The notes below the pieces were generated by a model. It saw only the letters and a program-made list of their open reading frames with translations, did no database searches and was not told the DNA's origin. A stretch of 55,391 nt of DNA from Acidimicrobiia bacterium (GTDB lineage: Bacteria > Actinomycetota > Acidimicrobiia > Acidimicrobiales > SKKL01). Below are positions 43,369-50,250 of the stretch, piece by piece. The stretch covers positions 1 through 55,391 of the forward strand of contig JAENWR010000010.1 of the NCBI GenBank assembly GCA_016649895.1, given 5' to 3'. A program made the position numbers and the translations under genes. The number at the start of each line of letters is the position of its first letter. The first letter of the stretch is position 1.

Positions 43369-43448
43369 CTTTGCGGGCCTGATCAGGTCGCGTGGGGACA
43401 ACTGGCCCGGTTCCACCCATCCCGCCGGGCCTTGAGGAGGACACACAC

Positions 43449-43724
43449 ATGAACAAGTCCGAGCTGGTCGCCGCCGTCGCTGCCCGAGCCGAGCAGAGCC
43501 AGAAGGACGTCGACGACACCGTCGCCGCGTTCTTCGAGGTCGTGGCCGAGGCCATCGCCAAGGGTGAGAAGGTGACGATCCCCGGCTGGATCTCGTTCGA
43601 GCAGACCGACCGAGCCGCCCGCACGGGTCGCAACCCCGCCACCGGCGAGACCTTGCAGATCCCGGCATCCAAGGCGGCCAAGGTGTCGGCCGGGTCGAAG
43701 CTCAAGGCTGCGGCCAAGGGCTGA
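43449..43724 (+). CDS. hup: HU-family DNA-binding protein
   Basis: 91 residues of the HU/IHF family: MNKSELVAAVAARAEQSQKD, VDDTVAAFFEVVAEAIAKGEKV, and the arm region around ARTGRNPATGETLQIPASK with the conserved Pro that intercalates DNA. It compacts the nucleoid. The actinobacterial Lys-rich C-terminal tail is absent (it ends LKAAAKG). Unlike its neighbours it has a full leader with GAGGAGG (43434-43440) 8 nt before the ATG, fitting high expression. A TTGACT (43365-43370) may be the -35 of its promoter, inside the end of glbO. It is followed by a strong hairpin. Confidence 0.95.
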   Translation: MNKSELVAAVAARAEQSQKDVDDTVAAFFEVVAEAIAKGEKVTIPGWISFEQTDRAARTGRNPATGETLQIPASKAAKVSAGSKLKAAAKG

Positions 43725-43760
43725 TCCCCCGGGTCCTGCCCGGACCCATCACTGCTGTGC

Positions 43761-43790
43761 CCCCGGAGCGGTCTCGTGGCCGCTCCGGGG
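43761..43790 (+). terminator. terminator hairpin of hup
   Basis: CCCCGGAGCGG (43761-43771) pairs perfectly with CCGCTCCGGGG (43780-43790), 11 bp with an 8-nt loop, 37 bp after the hup stop. No T-run follows. Confidence 0.75.
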
Positions 43791-43804
43791 CGCGTCAGGG
43801 CCGG

Positions 43805-43810
43805 TAGGGT
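43805..43810 (+). promoter_or_regulatory. -10 element of bcp
   Basis: TAGGGT ending 7 nt before ATG 43818. Confidence 0.5.
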
Positions 43811-43817
43811 CCGGCCC

Positions 43818-44285
43818 ATGTCCGACACCACATCCCTCGCCGTCGGGGCCATCGCGCCGGCCTTTCACCTCGCCGACCAGGACGCCAACTTGCTCCGACT
43901 CAGCGAGTTCAAGGGCCGCAAGGTCCTCATCTTCTTCTACCCGAAGGCCGACACCCCGGGCTGCACCACCCAGGCGTGCGGGATGCGCGACATCCTCGGC
44001 GACATCGGTGACACCGCGGTCCTCGGCATCAGCCCCGACCAGCCCGAGAAGCTGAAGAAGTTCGACGCCAAGCACTCCCTCGGCTTCACCCTGCTCTCCG
44101 ACCCCGAGCACGCCGTGGCCGAGAAGTACGGCGTCTGGGGCGAGAAGTCGATGTACGGCAAGAAGTACATGGGCATCATCCGGTCGGCGTTCCTCATCGA
44201 CGAGAAGGGCAAGGTCGAAGCCGCCTGGCCGAAGATCAGCCCCAAGGACACGCCGAAGAACCTCCTCATGGCGCTCAGCGCGTGA
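43818..44285 (+). CDS. bcp: thioredoxin-dependent thiol peroxidase (Bcp/PrxQ)
   Basis: 155 residues of the peroxiredoxin family. The peroxidatic Cys49 is in FYPKADTPGCTTQACGMRD, and Cys54 is five positions later, the intrahelical resolving Cys of the PrxQ/BCP class. PAFHLADQDANLLRLSEFKG and FLIDEKGKVEAAW are typical. It reduces hydroperoxides with thioredoxin. Start ATG 43818 from the -10 box. It overlaps fabZ as GTGA. Confidence 0.95.
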   Translation: MSDTTSLAVGAIAPAFHLADQDANLLRLSEFKGRKVLIFFYPKADTPGCTTQACGMRDILGDIGDTAVLGISPDQPEKLKKFDAKHSLGFTLLSDPEHAVAEKYGVWGEKSMYGKKYMGIIRSAFLIDEKGKVEAAWPKISPKDTPKNLLMALSA

Positions 44286-44716
44286 CGGAGCTACCCGACC
44301 CGGCATCGATCCTGCCGCACCGCCCCCCGTTCCTGTTCGTCGACGAGATCGTCGAGCTCGAACCGGGCGTGAGCGCCAAGGGCCGCTGGCGCCTCACCGG
44401 CGACGAGGACTTCTTCGCCGGGCACTTCCCCGGACGCCCCACCCTGCCGGGGGTGCTCATGGTCGAGGCCATCGCCCAGCTGGGCGCGGTGGCGGTGCTG
44501 GCCGACGAGCGCTTCGCCGGAAAGCTGCCGCTGTTCGGTGGGGTCGACTCGGCCCGCTTCCGGCGTCAGGTGAGCCCCGGCGACGTTCTCGATCTCGAGA
44601 TCACGATGGGACGCATGTCGGCTCGTGCCGGCAAGGGATCGGGGCGCGCCTCGGTGGGCGGCGACACCGCGTGCGCCGCCGATCTGCTGTTCGTGGTGGT
44701 CGACGCCGAGGTCTGA
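44282..44716 (+). CDS. fabZ: 3-hydroxyacyl-ACP dehydratase FabZ
   Basis: 144-residue hot-dog-fold dehydratase. It has ILPHRPPFLFVDEIVELEPG, then the catalytic His48 in FFAGHFPGRPTLPGVLMVEA and Glu62 on the long helix. It removes water from beta-hydroxyacyl-ACP in fatty-acid elongation. GTG 44282 overlaps the bcp stop, so it is translated with the peroxidase; it faces the fab operon tail-to-tail with 10 bp between fabZ and fabF. The C-terminus is slightly extended. Confidence 0.94.
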   Translation: MTELPDPASILPHRPPFLFVDEIVELEPGVSAKGRWRLTGDEDFFAGHFPGRPTLPGVLMVEAIAQLGAVAVLADERFAGKLPLFGGVDSARFRRQVSPGDVLDLEITMGRMSARAGKGSGRASVGGDTACAADLLFVVVDAEV

Positions 44717-44726
44717 CCCGACCGGA

Positions 44727-45908
44727 TCAGGCCGGCGGGGGGCCGATCACCAGGGTGCCGTTGTGGCCCCCGAAGCCGAACGAGTTCGATAACGACGGGC
44801 CCGGCTCCCACGGGCGGGGTTCGCCGACGACGAGGTCGATGGGTGCCATCTCGGGGTCGGGTTCCTCGTGCCCCGCCGTCGGCGGGATGAGGCGGTGGCG
44901 CATCGACAACAGCACGGCGGCGGCCTCGATGGCACCAGCTGCACCGAGTGCGTGGCCGGTGACGCCCTTCGTCGAGGTCATCAGTGGCCCGGTGCCGCCG
45001 AACAGCTTGGTGACGGCCTCGGCCTCGGCGAGGTCGTTCTTCGGGGTCGAGGTGCCGTGGGCGTTGATGTGCACGATGTCGGCCGTGGTGAGGCCGGCGT
45101 CGGCGATCGCGAGCTCCATGCAGGTGATGGCGCCCGCGCCGCCCGGAGCCGGCGCAGTGATGTGGTGGGCGTCGGCGGTGCTGGCCGAACCCATGATCTC
45201 GCCGATGATGGTGGCCCCGCGGGCCAACGCGGTGTCCCACTCCTCGAGCACGAGGACTCCTGCTGCCTCGGCCATCACGAAACCGTCGCGGCGCACGTCG
45301 AAGGGCCGGGAGTGACCGCTGGTGGAGAGGGCGGTCATGTTGCGGAAACCAGCGGTGGCGGTGGGGGTGAGGCCGGTCTCGGATCCGCCGGCGAGCACGG
45401 CATCGCACCGTCCGTCGCGGATGAGCCGGGCCGCGTTGCCGATGCTGTGGGTGCCGGCGGCGCACGCCGTGACCGTGGTCTCGCACGGGCCCTGCCAGCC
45501 GTAGCGCATCGACACCGCAGCAGCGGCGGCGTTGCCCATCATCATGGGCACGAGGAACGGCGAGACCCGATCGGGGCCCTTCTCGTAGTTGAGCCGGATC
45601 TGATCCTCGAGGGTCTGGATCCCTCCGACGCCCGTTCCGATGATGACTCCGGCGCGGCTCGGATCGACGGTGAGCTCGCCCGCCTCCTCGAGCGCCATCG
45701 CTGCCGCGGCCAGCGCGAACTGGGCAAAGCGGTCGGTGCGGCGCGATTCCTTGCGGTTGGCGAAGTACGGCTCGGGGTCGAAGTCGAGGACGGGCCGCTC
45801 GGCACCGACGCGTGCCGGACCGAGCAGACCGTCCCAGAACACCTCGGCGCCGATGCCGCACGGGGCGACGACACCGATGCCGGTGACGGCGACGCGGCGT
45901 GGCGACAT
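44727..45908 (-). CDS. fabF: beta-ketoacyl-ACP synthase II
   Basis: 393 residues, thiolase fold. The catalytic triad Cys149 (TTVTACAAGTHSIG), His284 (INAHGTSTPKND) and His319 (TKGVTGHALGAAGAIEA) is intact, and the C-terminus SNSFGFGGHNGTLVI is typical. It condenses malonyl-ACP with acyl-ACP. The ATG shares a base with the acpP stop (TGATG). It is slightly short against the usual 410. Last gene of the operon. Confidence 0.95.
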   Translation of the reverse strand: MSPRRVAVTGIGVVAPCGIGAEVFWDGLLGPARVGAERPVLDFDPEPYFANRKESRRTDRFAQFALAAAAMALEEAGELTVDPSRAGVIIGTGVGGIQTLEDQIRLNYEKGPDRVSPFLVPMMMGNAAAAAVSMRYGWQGPCETTVTACAAGTHSIGNAARLIRDGRCDAVLAGGSETGLTPTATAGFRNMTALSTSGHSRPFDVRRDGFVMAEAAGVLVLEEWDTALARGATIIGEIMGSASTADAHHITAPAPGGAGAITCMELAIADAGLTTADIVHINAHGTSTPKNDLAEAEAVTKLFGGTGPLMTSTKGVTGHALGAAGAIEAAAVLLSMRHRLIPPTAGHEEPDPEMAPIDLVVGEPRPWEPGPSLSNSFGFGGHNGTLVIGPPPA

Positions 45909-46147
45909 CAGAGCTTGGCGACGATGAGGTCGTAGGCAGCGCCGACGGTCTCGATGCCCTCGAGCTCTTCTTCGTCGACGCTGACGTCGAACTCCTCTTC
46001 GAGCGCCATGACCAACTCGACCAGGTCGAGGCTGTCGGCGTCGAGGTCATCGGCGAAGCGAGCCTCCTTGGTCACCTGGGCGGCCTCGACGGCCAACACC
46101 TCGACTGCACACTTCTTGAACCGCTCGAAGTTCTCGGCTTCGCTCAC
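45908..46147 (-). CDS. acpP: acyl carrier protein
   Basis: 79 residues, acidic. Ser39 in [21 protein letters not shown] carries phosphopantetheine. [11 protein letters not shown]-like helix II region and the end [14 protein letters not shown] are typical. GTG start at 46145-46147 with GGAG 5 nt upstream. It sits between fabG and fabF; a 67-bp gap with a hairpin precedes it, unlike the tight joins elsewhere in the operon, so its expression may be set separately. Confidence 0.95.
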   Translation of the reverse strand: MSEAENFERFKKCAVEVLAVEAAQVTKEARFADDLDADSLDLVELVMALEEEFDVSVDEEELEGIETVGAAYDLIVAKL

Positions 46148-46175
46148 TGCTGCTCCGTTTCTCGGATGTGATAGG

Positions 46176-46194
46176 GGGCGCCGTGGTGGCGCCC
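46176..46194 (-). promoter_or_regulatory. hairpin between fabG and acpP
   Basis: GGGCGCC (46176-46182) and GGCGCCC (46188-46194) form a 7-bp stem with a 5-nt loop. In the minus-strand mRNA it lies after fabG and about 28 nt before the acpP start. It could protect the acpP end, act as a partial terminator or mark processing. Confidence 0.45.
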
Positions 46195-46214
46195 GGGGGA
46201 GATGATGGGCCGCA

Positions 46215-46934
46215 CTAGCTTCCCATGCCCAAACCACCGTCGACCGGGATGATGGCACCGGTGATGTACCCCGCCTGGTCGGAGGCGAGGAACGCGATCG
46301 TGGCGGCCACCTCGTCGGGTGTGCCGAAGCGTCCGAGGGGCACGGCACCGCCGATGGCGGCGCGCTGCGCCTCGTTGAGGGCGTCGGTCATGTCGGTGGC
46401 GATCGGACCCGGGGCCACGACGTTGACCGTGATGCCACGCGACGCGAACTCGCGGGCAAGGGACCTCGCCAGTCCCACGAGCCCGGCCTTCGATGCGGCG
46501 TAGTTGGCTTGGCCCGCCTGGCCCGCACCCCCGACCACCGACGAGATCAGGATGATGCGACCCCAGCGGGCCCGCATCATCGACTTCACGGCCCGGCGTG
46601 CGGTGCGGAAGCCGCCGGTGAGGTTGGTGTCGATGACTGACGTGAAGTCGTCGTCGGACATGCGCAGGACGAGCCCATCGCGGGTCATGCCGGCATTGGC
46701 GACGAGGATCTCGACCGCCCCGAGCTCGGCCTCGACCTTGTCGAACGCCGCCTCGACCTGGGCGGTGTCGGCGACGTCGCACGGCACGCACAGGAAGCGC
46801 TCGTCGGTCGGTGGGTCGGTGCGATAGGTGACGGCCACCCGGTGGCCCGTGTCGGCGAAGGCGGTCGCGGTGGCGAGGCCGATCCCGCGGTTGCCGCCGG
46901 TGACGAGGACGACGCGGCCGTCGGAGTCGGTCAC
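46215..46934 (-). CDS. fabG: 3-oxoacyl-ACP reductase FabG
   Basis: 239-residue SDR enzyme. TGGNRGIG (12-19) binds NADPH; Asn104 in DTNL, Ser132 in LISSVVGG, Tyr145 and Lys149 in YAASK form the tetrad; the end [16 protein letters not shown] is usual. It reduces 3-oxoacyl-ACP. GTG 46932-46934 overlaps the fabH stop as GTGA. Its place between fabH and acpP makes FabG, rather than another SDR, nearly certain. Confidence 0.94.
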   Translation of the reverse strand: MTDSDGRVVLVTGGNRGIGLATATAFADTGHRVAVTYRTDPPTDERFLCVPCDVADTAQVEAAFDKVEAELGAVEILVANAGMTRDGLVLRMSDDDFTSVIDTNLTGGFRTARRAVKSMMRARWGRIILISSVVGGAGQAGQANYAASKAGLVGLARSLAREFASRGITVNVVAPGPIATDMTDALNEAQRAAIGGAVPLGRFGTPDEVAATIAFLASDQAGYITGAIIPVDGGLGMGS

Positions 46935-47857
46935 GGGTTCCACCGGATGACAGCCGACGCCCATGTCATGCCGGCGCCGAAGCCGACGAGCAGGACGATC
47001 GCCCCCGGTTGCAGCCGCCCGCTGTCGGCGGCGTCGGCGAGGGCCAGCGGAATCGATGCTGCCGAGGTGTTGCCGGTGCGGTGGAGCACCGAGACCGCCT
47101 TGTCGAGGGGGATCCCGAGCTTGTTGCACGCCGACTCGATGATGCGGATGTTGGCCTGGTGGGGGATCACGAGGTCGACGTCGTCGGGGGTGAGCCCAGC
47201 GCGCTCGATGGCCGCCTTGCCGGAGCTCACCATCACCCGGACGGCACGGCGGAAGACCTCCTTGCCGTCCATGTTGAGGTAGCCGCCGATGTCGGCGTCG
47301 AGGATGTGGCGTAGGGAACCGTCGGAACCGAGGTCCCAGCCGAGGAGCTCGCCGGGCCCCTCGACCGCTTCGAGGGCGACGGCACCGGCCCCGTCGGCGA
47401 ACAAGATGGCGGTGCCACGGTCGTCCCAGTCGGTGATCCGGCTGAGCGTGTCAGCGCCGATGACGAGGATCCGCGACAGGCCGACCTGGATGAAGCCGTG
47501 AGCGGTGATGAGGCTGTATGCGAAACCCGAGCAGACCGCGTTGAGGTCGAACGCCCCGCAGGTGAGTCCTAGCTCGTTCTGCACGGTGGAGGCCGATGCC
47601 GGCACCTGCTGATCGGGGGTCGTGGTGGCGAGGATCACCAGATCGACGGTCGAGGGCTCCCACCCGGCCTTCTCCATGGCGAGCCGCCCGGCCTCGATTG
47701 CCAGGCCCGAGGTGGAGCCACCGACGCGGCGCTCGTGGATGCCCGTGCGCTCGACGATCCAGTCGTGGGTCGTGTCGAGGGTGGTCGAGAGGTCGTGGTT
47801 CGTGACGACCTTCTCCGGCAGGGCGGCGCCCCACCCCGTGATCTGTGCGCCGCGCAT
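46931..47857 (-). CDS. fabH: beta-ketoacyl-ACP synthase III
   Basis: 308 residues. Cys109 (DLNAVCSGFAYSL), His233 (VIPHQANIRII) and Asn263 (RTGNTSAASIPL) form the catalytic set of FabH, which starts the chain from acyl-CoA and malonyl-ACP. The N-terminus HDWIVERTGIHERRV is the usual entry motif. ATG directly follows the fabD stop (TAG-ATG without a gap). Confidence 0.95.
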   Translation of the reverse strand: MRGAQITGWGAALPEKVVTNHDLSTTLDTTHDWIVERTGIHERRVGGSTSGLAIEAGRLAMEKAGWEPSTVDLVILATTTPDQQVPASASTVQNELGLTCGAFDLNAVCSGFAYSLITAHGFIQVGLSRILVIGADTLSRITDWDDRGTAILFADGAGAVALEAVEGPGELLGWDLGSDGSLRHILDADIGGYLNMDGKEVFRRAVRVMVSSGKAAIERAGLTPDDVDLVIPHQANIRIIESACNKLGIPLDKAVSVLHRTGNTSAASIPLALADAADSGRLQPGAIVLLVGFGAGMTWASAVIRWNP

Positions 47858-49042
47858 CTATACCGTCCTCAGCCAGGCGATGGGTTGACTTGTGGTGACT
47901 CGCTCGCCCTCGAGGGCGAGCCAGCCCATGACCGCGCCCTCGAAGGGCGAGCGGACCTCGTGCTCACCGACGGTGCCGAGCAGGTGGCCGGGGGCGATGT
48001 GGACGCCGACGTCGACGGCGGCCTGTGGGGTGAAGAGGCCCGCAGCAGGGCTCACGACCATGCGCTCGGTGGCGAACAGGTGCTCTCCATCGCGCTGGCC
48101 GACATCGGCCGCGCCGGTGACGGGCGACTGGGAGAGCGACTCGAGCAGCGTGTCGAGGTCGGCCGGTGTCGTGACCGAGAGGGTGCGTGCGCCGCCGACC
48201 GTGCGCTTCGCCATGCCGGTGAGGATCGTGCCGGGACCGAGCTCGACGAAGGTGGTGACGCCGGCGCCGTCGAGCTCGTGGAGGGTCTGGCGCCAGCGAA
48301 CCGGACTGCAGAGCTGGGCGGACAGGAGGCCGCCCCACTCGGACCCGGACGGGTGCGCCATGGCGTCGACGTTGGCGTGCACGGGAACCTGCGGATCGCG
48401 CCACTCGGCCGACTCGAGCGCCTTGCGCAGGCGGTCGCGGGCCGGGGCCATGAACGGCGTGTGGAACGCGCCTCCGACGGCGATGGCCATCACCCGCTTG
48501 GCGCCCATCTCCTTGGCGGCGGCACCGGCGGCGTCGATGGCAGCTGGGTCGCCGGCGATGACGACCTGGCCCGGTGCGTTGAAGTTGGCGACCCACACGT
48601 CGCCGTCGACGCGTGCACAGGCGGCCTGGACCTTGTCGTCGTCGAGCCCGAGCACGGCAGCCATGGTGCCGTTCTGCTCCTCGGCTGCGACTCGCATCGC
48701 GTTGCCACGTTCGGTCACCAGTCGCACGCCGTCTTCGAACGACACGGCGCCGGCCGCCACCAGCGCGGTGTACTCGCCGAGGCTGTGCCCGGCGACGCGT
48801 GCCGGCTCGACGCCGGTGCGCTCGACGGCGTCGAGCACCACGAGCGAGGTGAGGAACGTGGCGAGCTGCGCGTTCTGGGTGGCCACGAGCTCGTCGGCAT
48901 CGGCATCGAGGAGGAGGGCGGCGAGGTCGCGCTCGGCGACCTCGGAGGCCTCGTCCACCAACTCCCACGACGGGTGGCGGGCCCAGGCGGCGCCCATGCC
49001 CGGGCGCTGCGAGCCCTGCCCTGGAAAGGTGAATGCGATCAT
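47858..49042 (-). CDS. fabD: malonyl-CoA:ACP transacylase fused to a biotinyl-like domain
   Basis: 394 residues; ordinary FabD has about 310. Residues 1-305 are a complete transacylase: FTFPGQGSQRPGMG, the nucleophile Ser87 in VAGHSLGEYTALVA, VVIAGDPAAIDAA, and His194 in VGGAFHTPF. Residues about 321-394 form an extra domain with the biotinyl/lipoyl barrel pattern: VVSPAAGLFTP, VGVHIAPGHLLGTV, VRSPFEGAVMGWLALEGERV and SQPIAWL. The Met-Lys-Met hairpin that carries biotin is missing, so it is probably not biotinylated. It may bind a partner such as ACP or acyl-CoA carboxylase. ATG 49040-49042 has GAGGA about 9 nt upstream. First gene of the operon. Confidence 0.93.
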   Translation of the reverse strand: MIAFTFPGQGSQRPGMGAAWARHPSWELVDEASEVAERDLAALLLDADADELVATQNAQLATFLTSLVVLDAVERTGVEPARVAGHSLGEYTALVAAGAVSFEDGVRLVTERGNAMRVAAEEQNGTMAAVLGLDDDKVQAACARVDGDVWVANFNAPGQVVIAGDPAAIDAAGAAAKEMGAKRVMAIAVGGAFHTPFMAPARDRLRKALESAEWRDPQVPVHANVDAMAHPSGSEWGGLLSAQLCSPVRWRQTLHELDGAGVTTFVELGPGTILTGMAKRTVGGARTLSVTTPADLDTLLESLSQSPVTGAADVGQRDGEHLFATERMVVSPAAGLFTPQAAVDVGVHIAPGHLLGTVGEHEVRSPFEGAVMGWLALEGERVTTSQPIAWLRTV

Positions 49043-49095
49043 CGGCGACGGTTCCTCGTGGACGGTGTGGGTGTCTGACCAGTGCACCCGATCAC

Positions 49096-49101
49096 AGGTT
49101 A
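49096..49101 (-). promoter_or_regulatory. possible -10 element of the fab operon
   Basis: TAACCT on the minus strand, which would give a leader of about 47 nt before the fabD ATG, in the gap beside the divergent tRNA gene. A -35 is not clear. Confidence 0.35.
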
Positions 49102-49118
49102 CGCTGCAACGTCACCTT

Positions 49119-49201
49119 GCCCGGGTGGCGGAATGGCAGACGCGGGGGATTCAAAATCCCCTGTCCGAGAGGGCGTGCGGGTTCGAGTCCCGCCCCGGGC
49201 A
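49119..49201 (+). tRNA. tRNA-Leu (anticodon CAA)
   Basis: A complete class II cloverleaf: acceptor GCCCGGG (49119-49125) with CCCGGGC (49194-49200), discriminator A at 49201, anticodon stem GGGGA/TCCCC (49145-49149, 49157-49161), loop TTCAAAA with anticodon CAA at 49152-49154, a long variable arm, and a T arm GCGGG-TTCGAGT-CCCGC. It reads the UUG codon. The 3' CCA is not encoded (the next bases are CCG), so it is added enzymatically. Confidence 0.97.
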
Positions 49202-49248
49202 CCGATCCACCGACGCAGCGCAGCACCGAACGACGCCGCCTGCCGCCC

Positions 49249-49254
49249 TACACT
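49249..49254 (+). promoter_or_regulatory. -10 element of the coiled-coil protein gene
   Basis: TACACT ending 7 nt before ATG 49262. Confidence 0.45.
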
Positions 49255-49261
49255 GGGCGGC

Positions 49262-49588
49262 ATGTCGCGGTCGCTCATCGAGCGTCGGCTGACCGACGTG
49301 GCCGAGCGGCTCAAGCAGCTCCGCCTCGACCTCACGGTGGCCGACGAGCAACTCCTCCACTTCGTCGACGAGGCCGACCACGCGCGCCTGCGGGCCCTCG
49401 TGTCCGAGACCCCCCTCGCCGACCGCGAGCACCGCGACGCCGCCCGTCACGCCGCGGTCATCGAGCGCGGTCGCGACGAGGTCGCCGAAGAGATCCGCCG
49501 GCTCGAGGCGCTGCAGGACGAGCTGCTCGACCAGATGCTGGCCCTCGGGTCGGCGTCCACCCACCTGTCCGCCGACGGGCCGAACTGA
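49262..49588 (+). CDS. hypothetical coiled-coil protein
   Basis: 108 residues, almost wholly charged helix: SLIERRLTDVAERLKQLRLD, ADEQLLHFVDEADHARLRAL, and DEVAEEIRRLEALQDELLDQ. Heptad spacing of Leu suggests a coiled coil or helical hairpin. No Cys, membrane segment or known motif. It lies between tRNA-Leu and pdtaR, 21 bp before the latter, so they may be co-transcribed. The longer frame from 49082 would cover the tRNA; ATG 49262 is fixed by the -10 box. Confidence 0.7.
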   Translation: MSRSLIERRLTDVAERLKQLRLDLTVADEQLLHFVDEADHARLRALVSETPLADREHRDAARHAAVIERGRDEVAEEIRRLEALQDELLDQMLALGSASTHLSADGPN

Positions 49589-49609
49589 CCGGCCCCCTGG
49601 AGATCGCCT

Positions 49610-50200
49610 GTGCCAACACGAGTCGTCATCGCCGAAGACGAGGCCATCATCCGCCTCGACCTGAAGGAGACCCTCGAGGAGGAGGGCTACGAGATCGTCG
49701 GCGAGACCGGCCGTGGCGACGAGGCGGTCCAGATGGTGAAGGACCTCCGGCCCGACCTCGCGATCCTCGACATCAAGATGCCCGGACTCGACGGGCTGTC
49801 GGCTGCTCGCGAGATCTCGAGCGAGCGCCTGGCGGGGGTCCTCATCCTCACGGCGTTCTCCCAGCGCGACCTCATCGAACAGGCCCGCGACGCCGGCGCC
49901 CTGGCGTACCTCGTCAAGCCCTTCCAGCGCAGCGAGCTGGTGCCGGCGGTCGAGGTGGCGCTCGGGCGCTTCCAGGAGATCCGGACCTTGCACGAGAGCG
50001 CGGCCAACCTCGAGGACCAGCTCGAGACCCGCAAGGTGGTCGAGCGGGCGAAGGGAAAGCTGATGGATCAGTTCTCGATGAACGAGGGCGACGCCTTCGC
50101 GTTCATCCAGCGCACCGCGATGCGCGAGCGCTGCACCATGAAGGTCATCGCCGAACGGGTCATCGAGGGCACGGTCGAGCCGCCGGCAGCCGCGTCCTGA
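49610..50200 (+). CDS. pdtaR: ANTAR-domain response regulator (PdtaR-like)
   Basis: 196 residues. The receiver domain (1-120) has the acidic pair in IAEDEAIIRLDLKE, the phospho-acceptor Asp54 in LAILDIKMPGLDG, Thr in LILTAFS and Lys in YLVKPFQ. The C-terminal ANTAR domain (about 130-190: RKVVERAKGKLMDQFSMNE, AFAFIQRTAMRERCTMKVIA) binds paired RNA stem-loops and prevents termination. It matches mycobacterial PdtaR (Rv1626), also close to polA. The partner histidine kinase is not in the window. GTG start 49610, with GGAG about 8 nt upstream. Confidence 0.92.
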   Translation: MPTRVVIAEDEAIIRLDLKETLEEEGYEIVGETGRGDEAVQMVKDLRPDLAILDIKMPGLDGLSAAREISSERLAGVLILTAFSQRDLIEQARDAGALAYLVKPFQRSELVPAVEVALGRFQEIRTLHESAANLEDQLETRKVVERAKGKLMDQFSMNEGDAFAFIQRTAMRERCTMKVIAERVIEGTVEPPAAAS

Positions 50201-50238
50201 GCACCGCGCTCGTCGTCTCGGCTGTCACCACCCCTGCG

Positions 50239-50244
50239 TAGGCT
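50239..50244 (+). promoter_or_regulatory. -10 element of polA
   Basis: TAGGCT ending 6 nt before GTG 50251. Confidence 0.5.
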
Positions 50245-50250
50245 GGCCAT

